From NCBI GenBank assembly GCA_905215805.1, contig CAJMRL010000020.1, forward strand, positions 1 to 50,543: DNA of 50,543 bases. Reading direction: 5' to 3'. The position numbers and the translations under genes are program-made. The notes beneath the pieces were generated by a model. It was not told the DNA's origin. It searched no databases and saw only the letters and a program-made list of their open reading frames with translations. Source of the stretch: an uncultured bacterium. GTDB lineage: Bacteria; Bacillota; Clostridia; UBA1381. Shown in pieces: positions 43,042 to 50,543 of this stretch. Within the stretch, counting starts at the first letter, position 1. Every line of letters starts with the position of its first letter.

Positions 43042-43875
43042 TTATTTGTCGTTTCTTCTCTTAACAATGAACTTATCCGTTCTGTTCTTATGCTTTCTGG
43101 TCTTAAGACCCAAAGCAGGCTTACCCCACGGAGTAACAGGAGCCGGACGTCCGATTGGTGACTTACCTTCACCACCGCCGTGCGGATGGTCATTCGGGTT
43201 CATAACTACGCCTCGAACTGTAGGTCTCCAGCCCATGTGGCGCTTTCTTCCAGCTTTACCGATAGAAATGTTTGAGTGTTCCTGATTGCCTACAACACCG
43301 ATTGTAGCCTTACAGTCAAGACGAACAAGTCTAACCTCGCCTGACGGAAGCTTTATCTGTGCATAGCCGTTCTCCTTAGCCATAAGCTGAGCGCTTACGC
43401 CGGCACCTCTTACAAGCTGACCGCCCTTGCCCGGATAAAGCTCTATATTATGGATGAGCGTACCAACCGGTATATCCTTTATAAACAAAGCGTTGCCCGG
43501 CTTTATATCTGCGCCTTCGCCCGATACTACAACGTCGCCGTCTGTAAGACCAACCGGTGCGAGGATATATGCCAATGTGCCGTCTTCATATTTGATCAAA
43601 GCAATGTTTGCTGTTCTGTTCGGATCGTACTCGATACCGATAACAGTTGCGTTCATGCCGTCCTTATTTCTCTTAAAATCAATGATTCTGTACTTTCTTC
43701 TGTTGCCGCCGCCTCTATGACGAACTGTGATTCTGCCGTATGAGTTTCTGCCGCTGTTCTTCTTCTTTGTTGCAAGGAGTGAACGTTCCGGTGACTTCTT
43801 TGTAATTTCGGCGAAATCGGATACTGTCATAAATCTTCTTGCAGGCGATGTAGGATTATACTTTTTAAGTGCCAT
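43042..43875 (-). CDS. rplB: 50S ribosomal protein L2
   Basis: A 277-residue core protein of the peptidyl transferase region; RNSYGRITVRHRGGGNRRKY and the conserved RGVVMNPNDHPHGGGEG are present, with the His needed for activity. Length is typical. Confidence 0.98.
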   Translation of the reverse strand: MALKKYNPTSPARRFMTVSDFAEITKKSPERSLLATKKKNSGRNSYGRITVRHRGGGNRRKYRIIDFKRNKDGMNATVIGIEYDPNRTANIALIKYEDGTLAYILAPVGLTDGDVVVSGEGADIKPGNALFIKDIPVGTLIHNIELYPGKGGQLVRGAGVSAQLMAKENGYAQIKLPSGEVRLVRLDCKATIGVVGNQEHSNISIGKAGRKRHMGWRPTVRGVVMNPNDHPHGGGEGKSPIGRPAPVTPWGKPALGLKTRKHKNRTDKFIVKRRNDK

Positions 43876-43920
43876 GATCCTTTACTCTCCTTCTTCACGA
43901 AAATTTCCCTTCGAGTATGA

Positions 43921-44223
43921 TTACATCTCGAAGAACTCGATTGTCTTGCTGTCCTTTGCAAGTGTTACTACAGCCTTCTTGAAGGAAGCTCTTCTTCCCT
44001 CGTAACGGCCCATTCTCTTAAGCTTGCCCTGGTAATTCATTGTGTTTACCTTTGCAACCTTTACGCCGAATACTTCCTCAACAGCCTTCTTTATCTCAAT
44101 CTTATTTACTGTTACAGGTACTATGAAGGTGTACTTGTAGATCTGTTCGCCCTCTCTGTCGTAAACAGCGTCCATACTTCTTTCGGTGATGACCGGTTTT
44201 CTAAGAATATCGTATGAATTCAT
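43921..44223 (-). CDS. rplW: 50S ribosomal protein L23
   Basis: A 100-residue protein at the exit tunnel, docking site for trigger factor and SRP. YDILRKPVITERSMDAVYDR and KIEIKKAVEEVFGVKVAKVN fit the family. It overlaps rplD by 1 nt. Confidence 0.97.
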   Translation of the reverse strand: MNSYDILRKPVITERSMDAVYDREGEQIYKYTFIVPVTVNKIEIKKAVEEVFGVKVAKVNTMNYQGKLKRMGRYEGRRASFKKAVVTLAKDSKTIEFFEM

Positions 44224-44846
44224 TATGCAAGCACCTCCTGGATTTTTTCAACGGCATCCTTTGAGAGGATGATCACGTTGTTCTTAAGAACATCGTAGGT
44301 GTTAAGCGTTCCAACATGTGTCGGAGTAACGTCCTTGATGTTTCTTGCCGACTTATAGATCTTCTCGTCAGCGTCCGCTGTAACGATGAGAGCCTTCTCA
44401 TTTACCTCAAGACCCTTTAAGAGATTTACGATCTTTGCAGTCTTTATCTCGTCTACTGTGAGATCCTCAACAACAAATACCTTGTACTCGTTGTATCTTG
44501 TTGTAAGAGCGCTCTTTAAAGCTATTCTCTTTATCTTCTTATTTACGCTGAATCTGTAGCTTCTCGGCTTAGGACCTAAAGCTACGCCGCCGCCTGTCCA
44601 CTGTGGAGCTCTTATCGAACCTTGTCTTGCGCGGCCTGTGCCTTTCTGTCTCCAGGGCTTTGCGCCGCCGCCTCTGACCTCTGTACGGGTCTTTGTCGAC
44701 TGTGTACCCTGTCTCTGGCTTGCAAGATAGTTCACAACTACCTGATGCATTACGTTTGTATTCACTTCAGCCGCGAAAACCGCATCCGATGCCTCGAATG
44801 AACCGGTCTTTGCGCCGTCCATGTTATATAAAGCCAATTTAGCCAT
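44223..44846 (-). CDS. rplD: 50S ribosomal protein L4
   Basis: A 207-residue tunnel protein; TRTEVRGGGAKPWRQKGTGR and ARQGSIRAPQWTGGGVALGP form the conserved loop. In E. coli L4 represses the S10 operon through its leader; this could apply here only by analogy. Confidence 0.98.
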   Translation of the reverse strand: MAKLALYNMDGAKTGSFEASDAVFAAEVNTNVMHQVVVNYLASQRQGTQSTKTRTEVRGGGAKPWRQKGTGRARQGSIRAPQWTGGGVALGPKPRSYRFSVNKKIKRIALKSALTTRYNEYKVFVVEDLTVDEIKTAKIVNLLKGLEVNEKALIVTADADEKIYKSARNIKDVTPTHVGTLNTYDVLKNNVIILSKDAVEKIQEVLA

Positions 44847-44874
44847 TATATTTCCTCCTTTCCAATAACCTCGA

Positions 44875-45501
44875 TTATGCCTTTACGCTGTTTCTTACTG
44901 TAACAAGACCGCCCTTGTTTCCCGGAACAGCGCCCTTTATAAGGATAAGGTTGTTTTCCGCATCAACCCTTACAACCTCGAGATTCTGGATTGTCACTTT
45001 ATCAACACCCATGTGACCCGGCAATACTTTTCCTTTAAATACACGACCCGGATTTGAACACATACCCATTGAACCGGATACTCTCTTACTCTTTGAACCA
45101 TGAGTCATAGGACCTCTGTGAAGACCGTGCTTCATCGGACCAGCGAAACCTTTACCCTTCGAGATACCGGTTACATCAACCTTTTCTCCTGCTTCAAAAA
45201 CGTCTGCCTTAATTTCGTCTCCAACGTTCAGAGCTGAGCAATCCTCTAATCTGAACTCTCTGACATATCTCTTGTTTGCAACGTTTGCTTTTGCGAAATG
45301 TCCGAGCTGCGGCTTATTGAGCTTCTTTTCCTTTACATCGCCGTAGCCGACCTGAACAGCGTCATATCCGTCTGTCTCAACGGTCTTCTTCTGTGTTACC
45401 ACACACGGTCCTGCCATAACAACAGTTACCGGTATAACAACGCCGCCTTCGCCAAAAATCTGAGTCATGCCGATTTTTGTACCTAAAATTGCTTTTTTCA
45501 T
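44875..45501 (-). CDS. rplC: 50S ribosomal protein L3
   Basis: A 208-residue protein near the peptidyl transferase centre; MKKAILGTKIGMTQIFGEGG and the loop GHMGVDKVTIQNLEVV are typical. Two ATG codons lie 6 nt apart; the one at 45501 has AAGGAGG 8 nt upstream, the other only 2 nt, so 45501 is chosen. Confidence 0.97.
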   Translation of the reverse strand: MKKAILGTKIGMTQIFGEGGVVIPVTVVMAGPCVVTQKKTVETDGYDAVQVGYGDVKEKKLNKPQLGHFAKANVANKRYVREFRLEDCSALNVGDEIKADVFEAGEKVDVTGISKGKGFAGPMKHGLHRGPMTHGSKSKRVSGSMGMCSNPGRVFKGKVLPGHMGVDKVTIQNLEVVRVDAENNLILIKGAVPGNKGGLVTVRNSVKA

Positions 45502-45553
45502 TGTCATTTCCTCCTTAACAGTTATTGGTCTGCGTAAAAGCCGCCGCAGACTT

Positions 45554-45596
45554 GACCTGCATCATAGCTTTATTTAAGCTACTGCAATACGAGGTC
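45554..45596 (-). other. Hairpin in the rpsJ-rplC gap
   Basis: GACCT / AGGTC at the ends encloses TAGCTT / AAGCTA (about 45565-45581) around a TATTT loop. It lies in a 121-nt gap and has no T-run. Confidence 0.45.
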
Positions 45597-45622
45597 TCCC
45601 TCATATTCGGGGCAAAGCATAA

Positions 45623-45937
45623 TTATTTCTGTGTAACGTCAATATCAATGCCTGCCGGTAAATCGATCTTTACGATTGCTTCCATTGTCTTATCTCCGGG
45701 AACAACTATATCGATCAATCTCTTGTGAGTTCTTCTTTCGAACTGCTCACGCGAATCCTTGTACTTATGAACCGCTCTTAAGATAGTGATGATCTCCTTA
45801 TCTGTCGGAAGCGGGATAGGACCTGATACCTTAGCGCCGGTTCTCTTTGCAACCTCAACGATCTTCTCTGCGCTCTGGTCAAGTACCACATGATCATAAG
45901 CCTTTAACTTGATTCTGATTTTCTGGTTTGCTGCCAT
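45623..45937 (-). CDS. rpsJ: 30S ribosomal protein S10
   Basis: A 104-residue protein, also NusE in antitermination. MAANQKIRIKLKAYDHVVLD and SREQFERRTHKRLIDIV are characteristic. First gene of the cluster. I chose ATG at 45937 with AAGGAGGG upstream; the frame stays open further upstream but has no site. Confidence 0.98.
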   Translation of the reverse strand: MAANQKIRIKLKAYDHVVLDQSAEKIVEVAKRTGAKVSGPIPLPTDKEIITILRAVHKYKDSREQFERRTHKRLIDIVVPGDKTMEAIVKIDLPAGIDIDVTQK

Positions 45938-46304
45938 ACTTTTCCCTCCTTGTTTTGTTTTGTGTTGTAATCTGCACGACAGCGCCATCATAGAGAAAAT
46001 TGTACACATTTCCGGGTGTTTCTAAACACCCCCATAAAAAAACCGAAAAACTCATCGTTTTTCGGGCATAAGTAGTCAATTTTCGCCGCATTCTTCCTCT
46101 GATCGGTATATCCCAAAAGGCGCATCTTTCCTTTCAAAATGACCGCATTTTCTCCACCGCGCGTGACACAGGTAAGCGCAATAGAGCAGAAAAATATTGT
46201 AGCGTGACTGTCGCCCGGTTTCATGAATCGGACATACTCCATCGAAAAACCGCCTTTTTTCAGACGCAACCTCCGACTTCATCGTTTGTCTATGTGTCAC
46301 AACA
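45938..46304 (-). promoter_or_regulatory. S10 operon 5' leader, about 370 nt, with attenuator-like terminator
   Basis: From the likely start near 46304 to rpsJ the minus strand holds no convincing gene but several hairpins. At 46065-46036 a 9-bp stem CCGAAAAAC / GTTTTTCGG with loop GATGA runs into seven T, an intrinsic terminator by form. Just after it, GGGTGTT / AACACCC (within 46013-46032) forms a second hairpin. Earlier in the leader an imperfect stem CCGATT / AAACCGG (about 46219-46235) can form. A terminator inside the leader of the main ribosomal operon points to attenuation, mechanism unknown. Confidence 0.65.
46036..46065 (-). terminator. Attenuator-like terminator in the S10 leader
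   Basis: Minus-strand stem CCGAAAAAC / GTTTTTCGG with loop GATGA, followed directly by TTTTTTTAT. It lies about 100 nt before the rpsJ start codon and about 240 nt after the promoter. Confidence 0.75.
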
Positions 46305-46310
46305 TTTATT

Positions 46311-46339
46311 ATTATACCCTATTTTCATAAAAATTGCAA
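46311..46339 (-). promoter_or_regulatory. Main promoter of the ribosomal cluster
   Basis: On the minus strand TTGCAA (46339-46334), a 17-bp spacer and TATAAT (46316-46311). The spacer ends AATAGGG. It is the only strong minus-strand promoter upstream of rpsJ. Confidence 0.8.
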
Positions 46340-46417
46340 GCTTTTTTATAATTTTCTGCTTCTTTTTTGCAGATAAATTAAACATATTTTTTTCGCTTTT
46401 TTTGTATGTTTTTCACA

Positions 46418-46451
46418 ACAAAAGAGGCCGCTGTATTTGCACAGCAGCCTC
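46418..46451 (-). terminator. Terminator after the 61-residue peptide gene
   Basis: On the minus strand GAGGCTGCTGT / ACAGCGGCCTC (11 bp with one G-U) and loop GCAAAT, then TTTTGTTG. It ends the pectin methylesterase and peptide transcript, 10 nt after the stop. Confidence 0.88.
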
Positions 46452-46461
46452 CAAAAACCTA

Positions 46462-46647
46462 TTATTCTTTTGTTGCAATATCATTCAAATGCACAATGTA
46501 TGTACCGCTTTCTCCATCAGAGCCGCCGGTCAGATTATCATACACCTTCTGCTCTGCGCTCGTCAATGTGACCGGATCGCTTGCGGTTATCACATCTGCT
46601 TTTGAAAATCCCTTTATTTTCATTTCAGGAGCTATATATCTTTTCAT
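46462..46647 (-). CDS. Small peptide (61 aa), paralogue of the 52-residue peptide
   Basis: The protein starts MKRYIAPEMKIKGFSKADVI and ends SGTYIVHLNDIATKE. A GGAGG site lies 9 nt upstream of ATG, in the 15-nt gap after the pectin methylesterase stop, and a terminator follows, so it is a deliberate second gene of that transcript. It has no signal peptide or membrane helix. The N-terminal 20 residues match the peptide at 16252-16410 and the last 27 or so match the C-terminus of the 1410-residue esterase-like protein (AEQ, V, LT, SGTY, V, L, D). Function unknown; a tag, chaperone-like partner or precursor peptide are all open. Confidence 0.82.
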   Translation of the reverse strand: MKRYIAPEMKIKGFSKADVITASDPVTLTSAEQKVYDNLTGGSDGESGTYIVHLNDIATKE

Positions 46648-46662
46648 AATACTGTACCTCCA

Positions 46663-49644
46663 TCATTGAGCCTGTGACAATACGTCATAATTTCCCTGCG
46701 GTGCGTGGAACATCAAAATATAATTTGCTGTAGCTCCGCCGCTTACCTTTGTGGCGTCTTCCCATGCCTGACCGGAAGTATCTGTTAAATTCTTGGAATC
46801 TACATTATATACCTTTGTTCCATCGCTTATTGTCCACTTTATATTGCTTACCGCACTGTTTTCTCCGGTAGTTACCTCCGTCATAATGCCGTAAACATAG
46901 TCGTTTGCTTCGGTATCCTGCTCGCTTGCCGTTTTAACAGACTCAGCATTTACCATCTCGGCCGGCTTAAAGCCCAGAGCATCCAGCGCTCCTTCATATT
47001 TAGCTCTTGCTTCATTAAATGTAAGAACCTTATTAATATTATTCTGGTCGCTTCCCGACTCTGTATATTCGTTTGGAGCATCAAAATTGTAAACATGCAG
47101 ATCCGCCGTTCCGGCATTTACTGCACCGCCCATATCGCCCCAGCCGAATATATCTGTACCTTCTTCTATAGTCGTGTTAAAGAAATATACGCTTGCATCT
47201 GCGCCGCCCCAGTCACGTCCATAGCTGTGTTTACCGTGCTGTCTTCCAATATCCTCGCCATAATTTCCTATTGTACAATCTCTGAAAACATAGCTTTCTC
47301 CGGAGCCTGTATGAGCCGCCGTAAGCGCGCCGCCCTTTGCCGTATCACTATATCCTCCGAACAACAAATCACAGTTGTCAAATACACAATTGCCGCCTGC
47401 ACAAATATAATCCGTATTTCCAACAAGAGTACAATCCTTAAAATACATCGAACCGCCTGTTCCTATAGTATCCTGACTGCTTATAACAGTACAATTATAG
47501 AACTCGCAGTTTTTGCCCTGAGAATAAAGTGCGGCCGCTCTTTCGGTAGCAGTAGTGGAATCCGCATTAATACCGCTTGCCTTAAGCTCTGCTCTGTTCA
47601 TTTGTCCGCACTGCTCCGCGCCGTTAGGCTCTGCTCCGTCAGCAAACTCTTCATCGGTATAATACTGGTTAAAGCTGTTTTCTATCTTAACATTTTCCAT
47701 TCTTATGCCGTCCTGATTTGTAAGAACAGTTGAACCCCATGACGCCGGATTTACGCCCATCAATTTATCGATCTTGGTCATTGCGCGGTCCTTATCATAT
47801 CTTCCGTTTGCGCCAAGACTGTAATACGTATTTCCTATTCCGTAATACCATGTAATAGTAGCCGGATCATCTGCCGGAGCTGTAATTGTAACATAAGGTA
47901 TGTTTATCTGAACCTGTTCACGGTATATCTGTCCGCCCTCAAGCGTGATGGTCGCTCTGTTGTCAGCAGTCGGCGTACCAAGCTTCGCTATTCCCTCAAG
48001 TGCATCCGATATTGTCTTATACTCGCCGTTCGGTCCTGCACTAACATTAAAGCTTGACGCTGCCGGGATATCCTCCGGGAAATATATATTCTTATATGTA
48101 GCATCATGCGAAACTGTAAGCGCTGTCTTAGACAACTCCGACATTGTGCCGTTTGAAGATGATACCTCATATGAACCCGGAGCAAGATTTATTGTTTTCT
48201 CCGTTTCTCCCGCACTAAATTCAATCGGCGTTTCTCCCAATGTAATTGTAGTTCCTTCAGCCGGGGGATTTATAAGAGTTACCTTGACCTCCTGCGATTC
48301 TTCTTTTTCTACAGTTAAAGCCACATCAGACATATTATCTGTGACCTCGACCGTTCCGCTCGATATTCTATAGTATATATCATCTATAAATACCGTATAC
48401 TCTGCCTTTGGAAGCTCTATCGCAAAGCTGCCGCTCTCATCTATTTCCGTAGTAAACTCTTTACCTCTTGCTGATGTAAATTTCAGAGTCTTTCCCTCAA
48501 ACGAATATCCATCATCAGCTCCTGAAACCGTTCCGCTTACACTATAGCTTACCGCCTCATTTGTTATACCGACAGCATAAAGATCCGGCAGCCAGTAATC
48601 AGAGCGGTTAAATGCAAGGGTACCGTCCTGTACCGGCTCTTCTAACGAAACATCAAAGGTATACATATTAAGAGTTTTTGTTGCAGTCTTGGCAAATTCG
48701 CTCTTTGACGTATAGCCAACCGTCTCTCCGTCTATTTCAGCGGTGAAATCTCCATCATTATTATACCCTACATAATATATCTTATATGTTCCTTCCGGAA
48801 GATTAAGATTATTTATCTCCGGTTTTGTTCCGTTGCCGATAAAATTGATATAATTCGCAGTATATTCAGAATTTACCTGGTCAGCATTTGAATCGTCCTT
48901 GAACATATCATAAACAATATCGTCCATTCCGCTTACAAATGTATATGTGCCGTCAGACGAGGAACGCACGCTTCCGTTTACTATATCCGAGCCGTCAGCT
49001 TTATAGACCTGCGTAAACGGTGTTCCCGCCGGTACAGCCGTAGGCTTCGGAGAAGGCGTTGACGCCGCCGCATTATCATCGGTAAGCACTGCTGCTATAA
49101 CGCCCTGTATCTCTGCCCTTTCTCCTATATTCGCCATTGTAATCGTATGCTGTCCCGCATCAAGCTCGAGTGACTTGCACTGAATTATAGCAAGACTTCT
49201 GCCCGAACCGTATGTACCAAGCTTAGTTAAACCGGTCAGAGTAGTTCCGTCAACGAGCTGCTGTGTTCCGTCAAGAGTTATTGTGGGATATCTCTTGTCG
49301 TATTCCACAACAAAGACGCTGAAAGTATATGTGCCATCGGTTGTTATATCATACGTCAGGCTGCTTTCCCATGTCGTACCAGTTCCTGCACTTGACTGCT
49401 TGGGATAGTTCGCCAGATCTTCAAAGTCACCGAACGGCGCTCCCAAGGTATCATTATAATACGCTTCGTTTTGATTTGGTACAATCGTTTCGGTATTTCC
49501 GGACGCGTCGCATATTTCATCGGCATTATAGATCTGTCCTATCTTCGCCGTCGTTTCCTTTGCCGACGCCGCTATCACGCCGGAAAAGCACGACGCTGCC
49601 ATTGCCGCCGCAGACAGCAGCGACAGAGCTTTCTTAAAGTTCAT
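46663..49644 (-). CDS. Large secreted pectin methylesterase (CE8) with binding domains
   Basis: A 993-residue exported enzyme. The signal peptide ends near ASA-KE (about 28). Two beta-sandwich binding-type regions (about 60-190 and 215-365) flank a Pro/Ser/Thr linker, followed by a carboxypeptidase-regulatory-like domain (about 370-450). A CE8 pectinesterase domain fills about 535-890. Its catalytic residues are visible: Gln in ALYSQGKN, Asp in SSQDTIG, Asp in GNTDYICAGG and Arg/Trp in YGRDWG. It removes methyl esters from homogalacturonan outside the cell. The last 85 residues are a separate domain with NIKWTISDG and GGATANYILM. No anchor is visible. It is co-transcribed with the 61-residue peptide gene. 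Confidence 0.9.
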   Translation of the reverse strand: MNFKKALSLLSAAAMAASCFSGVIAASAKETTAKIGQIYNADEICDASGNTETIVPNQNEAYYNDTLGAPFGDFEDLANYPKQSSAGTGTTWESSLTYDITTDGTYTFSVFVVEYDKRYPTITLDGTQQLVDGTTLTGLTKLGTYGSGRSLAIIQCKSLELDAGQHTITMANIGERAEIQGVIAAVLTDDNAAASTPSPKPTAVPAGTPFTQVYKADGSDIVNGSVRSSSDGTYTFVSGMDDIVYDMFKDDSNADQVNSEYTANYINFIGNGTKPEINNLNLPEGTYKIYYVGYNNDGDFTAEIDGETVGYTSKSEFAKTATKTLNMYTFDVSLEEPVQDGTLAFNRSDYWLPDLYAVGITNEAVSYSVSGTVSGADDGYSFEGKTLKFTSARGKEFTTEIDESGSFAIELPKAEYTVFIDDIYYRISSGTVEVTDNMSDVALTVEKEESQEVKVTLINPPAEGTTITLGETPIEFSAGETEKTINLAPGSYEVSSSNGTMSELSKTALTVSHDATYKNIYFPEDIPAASSFNVSAGPNGEYKTISDALEGIAKLGTPTADNRATITLEGGQIYREQVQINIPYVTITAPADDPATITWYYGIGNTYYSLGANGRYDKDRAMTKIDKLMGVNPASWGSTVLTNQDGIRMENVKIENSFNQYYTDEEFADGAEPNGAEQCGQMNRAELKASGINADSTTATERAAALYSQGKNCEFYNCTVISSQDTIGTGGSMYFKDCTLVGNTDYICAGGNCVFDNCDLLFGGYSDTAKGGALTAAHTGSGESYVFRDCTIGNYGEDIGRQHGKHSYGRDWGGADASVYFFNTTIEEGTDIFGWGDMGGAVNAGTADLHVYNFDAPNEYTESGSDQNNINKVLTFNEARAKYEGALDALGFKPAEMVNAESVKTASEQDTEANDYVYGIMTEVTTGENSAVSNIKWTISDGTKVYNVDSKNLTDTSGQAWEDATKVSGGATANYILMFHAPQGNYDVLSQAQ

Positions 49645-49689
49645 TGTTTTTCCTCCTTACTTTATTACAGATAAAATACTATTGTATAT

Positions 49690-49718
49690 ATTCTATCATA
49701 ATTTATCCATGATATCAA
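49690..49718 (-). promoter_or_regulatory. Promoter for pectin methylesterase and peptide
   Basis: On the minus strand TTGATA (49718-49713), a 17-bp spacer and TAGAAT (49695-49690), 45 nt before the start codon, which follows an AAGGAGG site. Confidence 0.7.
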
Positions 49719-49770
49719 GATTTTTGTTAAAAAAACCAAAAAAACATTTAAACTATGGCAAAAATACGCC

Positions 49771-50397
49771 TTATTTATCTAAAAGGCTTTTAACTATATT
49801 TTTTATATCGTTATGTATTTCTTCAACCGATCTCTGAGCGTCAACTATTTCCACTCTCTCGCTGTCTTTCATTCTCTCAAACGCTTCAAAATATTTCATT
49901 CTTGTTGCCCTGAGCCTTTCCTTGTTTTCAAACAGCTCCGTTTCTTCCCTGCCCTTTCGTATCCTTTCCATCGCCGCTTCAGGACTTATATCCAAAAATA
50001 TCGTAGCATCCGGGCGCATAAGCTTTGCCGCCTCTGAATTTGCATTTATTATCCACTCCATCGGCATATCAACACTTTGGTAAGCATACGATGAAAAATA
50101 ATATCTATCAGTCAAAACCACTGCTCCCTCATTACGTTTTTTCAGCATTCCGTTATTTTCATCCAATATATGCTCAAGTCTGTCTGCCACAAACAGCGCC
50201 GCTATGACCCTATTATCTCCCTTTATCTCTCCTCTTAAATATTCCCTTATCATTTTACCTACTCTGAAATCTGACGGCTCGCACGTTACAAACACATCTC
50301 TACCCATTTTTTTTAAATATTTCCCAAGCAAATCTATCTGTGTGCTTTTGCCGCTTCCGTCTATTCCTTCAAACGCTATAAACAATCCCTGCTCCAT
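49771..50397 (-). CDS. tmk: Thymidylate kinase
   Basis: A 208-residue kinase that phosphorylates dTMP to dTDP. The P-loop is FEGIDGSGKSTQ, then CEPSD, the DRY motif in LTDRYYFSSYAYQ and the LID region RKGREETELFE. I chose ATG at 50397 because GGAGG lies 5 nt upstream; the frame extends to 50424 without a site. It is transcribed alone from its own promoter; holB and other usual neighbours are absent. Confidence 0.95.
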   Translation of the reverse strand: MEQGLFIAFEGIDGSGKSTQIDLLGKYLKKMGRDVFVTCEPSDFRVGKMIREYLRGEIKGDNRVIAALFVADRLEHILDENNGMLKKRNEGAVVLTDRYYFSSYAYQSVDMPMEWIINANSEAAKLMRPDATIFLDISPEAAMERIRKGREETELFENKERLRATRMKYFEAFERMKDSERVEIVDAQRSVEEIHNDIKNIVKSLLDK

Positions 50398-50453
50398 TAT
50401 ATCCTCCAAAATTATCATCAACATTATATTACATAAAATATCATTTTACTGCC

Positions 50454-50482
50454 ATTATATCACATTATACTTATTTTTGCAA
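50454..50482 (-). promoter_or_regulatory. Promoter for tmk
   Basis: On the minus strand TTGCAA (50482-50477), a 17-bp spacer and TATAAT (50459-50454). Confidence 0.8.
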
Positions 50483-50490
50483 CAAGCAAA

Positions 50491-50543
50491 GGGGCTGTGA
50501 CAAAATGATTTTTTAAATCATTTTGTTCACGGCTCTTTTTCTC
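50491..50543. repeat. Hairpin element starting GGGGCTGT at the window edge
   Basis: A 12-bp stem ACAAAATGATTT / AAATCATTTTGT (50500-50511, 50515-50526) is flanked by GGGCTGTG and TCACGGCTC, which extend the pairing imperfectly, then TTTTT. No plus-strand gene lies to the left, so it is not a simple terminator of a visible gene. It may end a minus-strand gene outside the window or belong to the same repeat group as 4534-4669. Confidence 0.6.

Noticed and set aside
45988..46269. 93-codon minus-strand open frame in the S10 leader
   Set aside because: No ribosome binding site, no recognisable protein, and it crosses the terminator hairpin; RNA structure explains the region better.
46204..46605. 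133-codon plus-strand frame between rpsJ and the peptide gene
   Set aside because: It overlaps the S10 promoter and a terminator and is antisense to the 61-residue peptide; no ribosome binding site.
1..50543. CRISPR array, insertion sequence, prophage or toxin-antitoxin genes
   Set aside because: No regular spacer repeats, transposase, integrase or phage proteins were seen on either strand.

Overview
The window reads as chromosome of a low-to-mid GC Bacillota, most likely an anaerobic gut or plant-fibre Clostridium relative of the Monoglobus type. The evidence is Firmicute gene order (complete S10-spc-alpha ribosomal cluster with a KOW protein between map and infA; zapA-U32-maf-mreBCD-mrdA), zinc-binding forms of S14, L24, L36 and adenylate kinase, GGAGG ribosome binding sites, and several large secreted proteins aimed at pectin. 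The taxon is an inference; no rRNA is present.

Layout. 1-48 is the 3' part of tRNA-Gly(GCC). 135-4529 (+) holds a secreted transglutaminase-like protein and a three-gene run: polyprenyl-phosphate glycosyltransferase, thioredoxin reductase, amidohydrolase. A 136-bp nested inverted repeat (4534-4669) separates it from a minus-strand cell-shape and division operon, 12646 to 4705: zapA, RlhA-like U32, maf, mreB, mreC, mreD, mrdA. Then on + come recQ, a GLUG-repeat secreted protein with a 52-residue peptide gene, 4-alpha-glucanotransferase, the set mltG-trmR-trhP (cell-wall glycan release plus tRNA wobble-uridine modification), a 1410-residue SGNH esterase-like protein, a 632-residue binding protein, and phosphoglucomutase.

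From 45937 down to 29726 (-) runs an unbroken ribosomal cluster from rpsJ to rplQ, 32 genes including secY, adk, map, infA and rpoA. It has a strong promoter, a leader of about 370 nt with a terminator-like hairpin, and a second look-alike promoter core before rpsM. Beyond it (-) lie a 993-residue secreted pectin methylesterase followed by a 61-residue peptide gene, then tmk. The window ends in a hairpin that begins with the same GGGGCTGT as the 4534 element.

The most unusual signal is a small-peptide family. Two tiny genes (16252-16410 and 46462-46647) share the start M-K-[KR]-Y-I-x-P-x-[IM]-K-I-x-x-F-x-K-A and each sits about 15 nt downstream of a large secreted protein. The last 27 or so residues of the 61-residue peptide resemble the extreme C-terminus of the 1410-residue esterase-like protein (SGTYIVHLNDI against SGTYVVNLEDL). 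This suggests a tail or partner module tied to secreted polysaccharide-active proteins. I do not recognise a described function for it.
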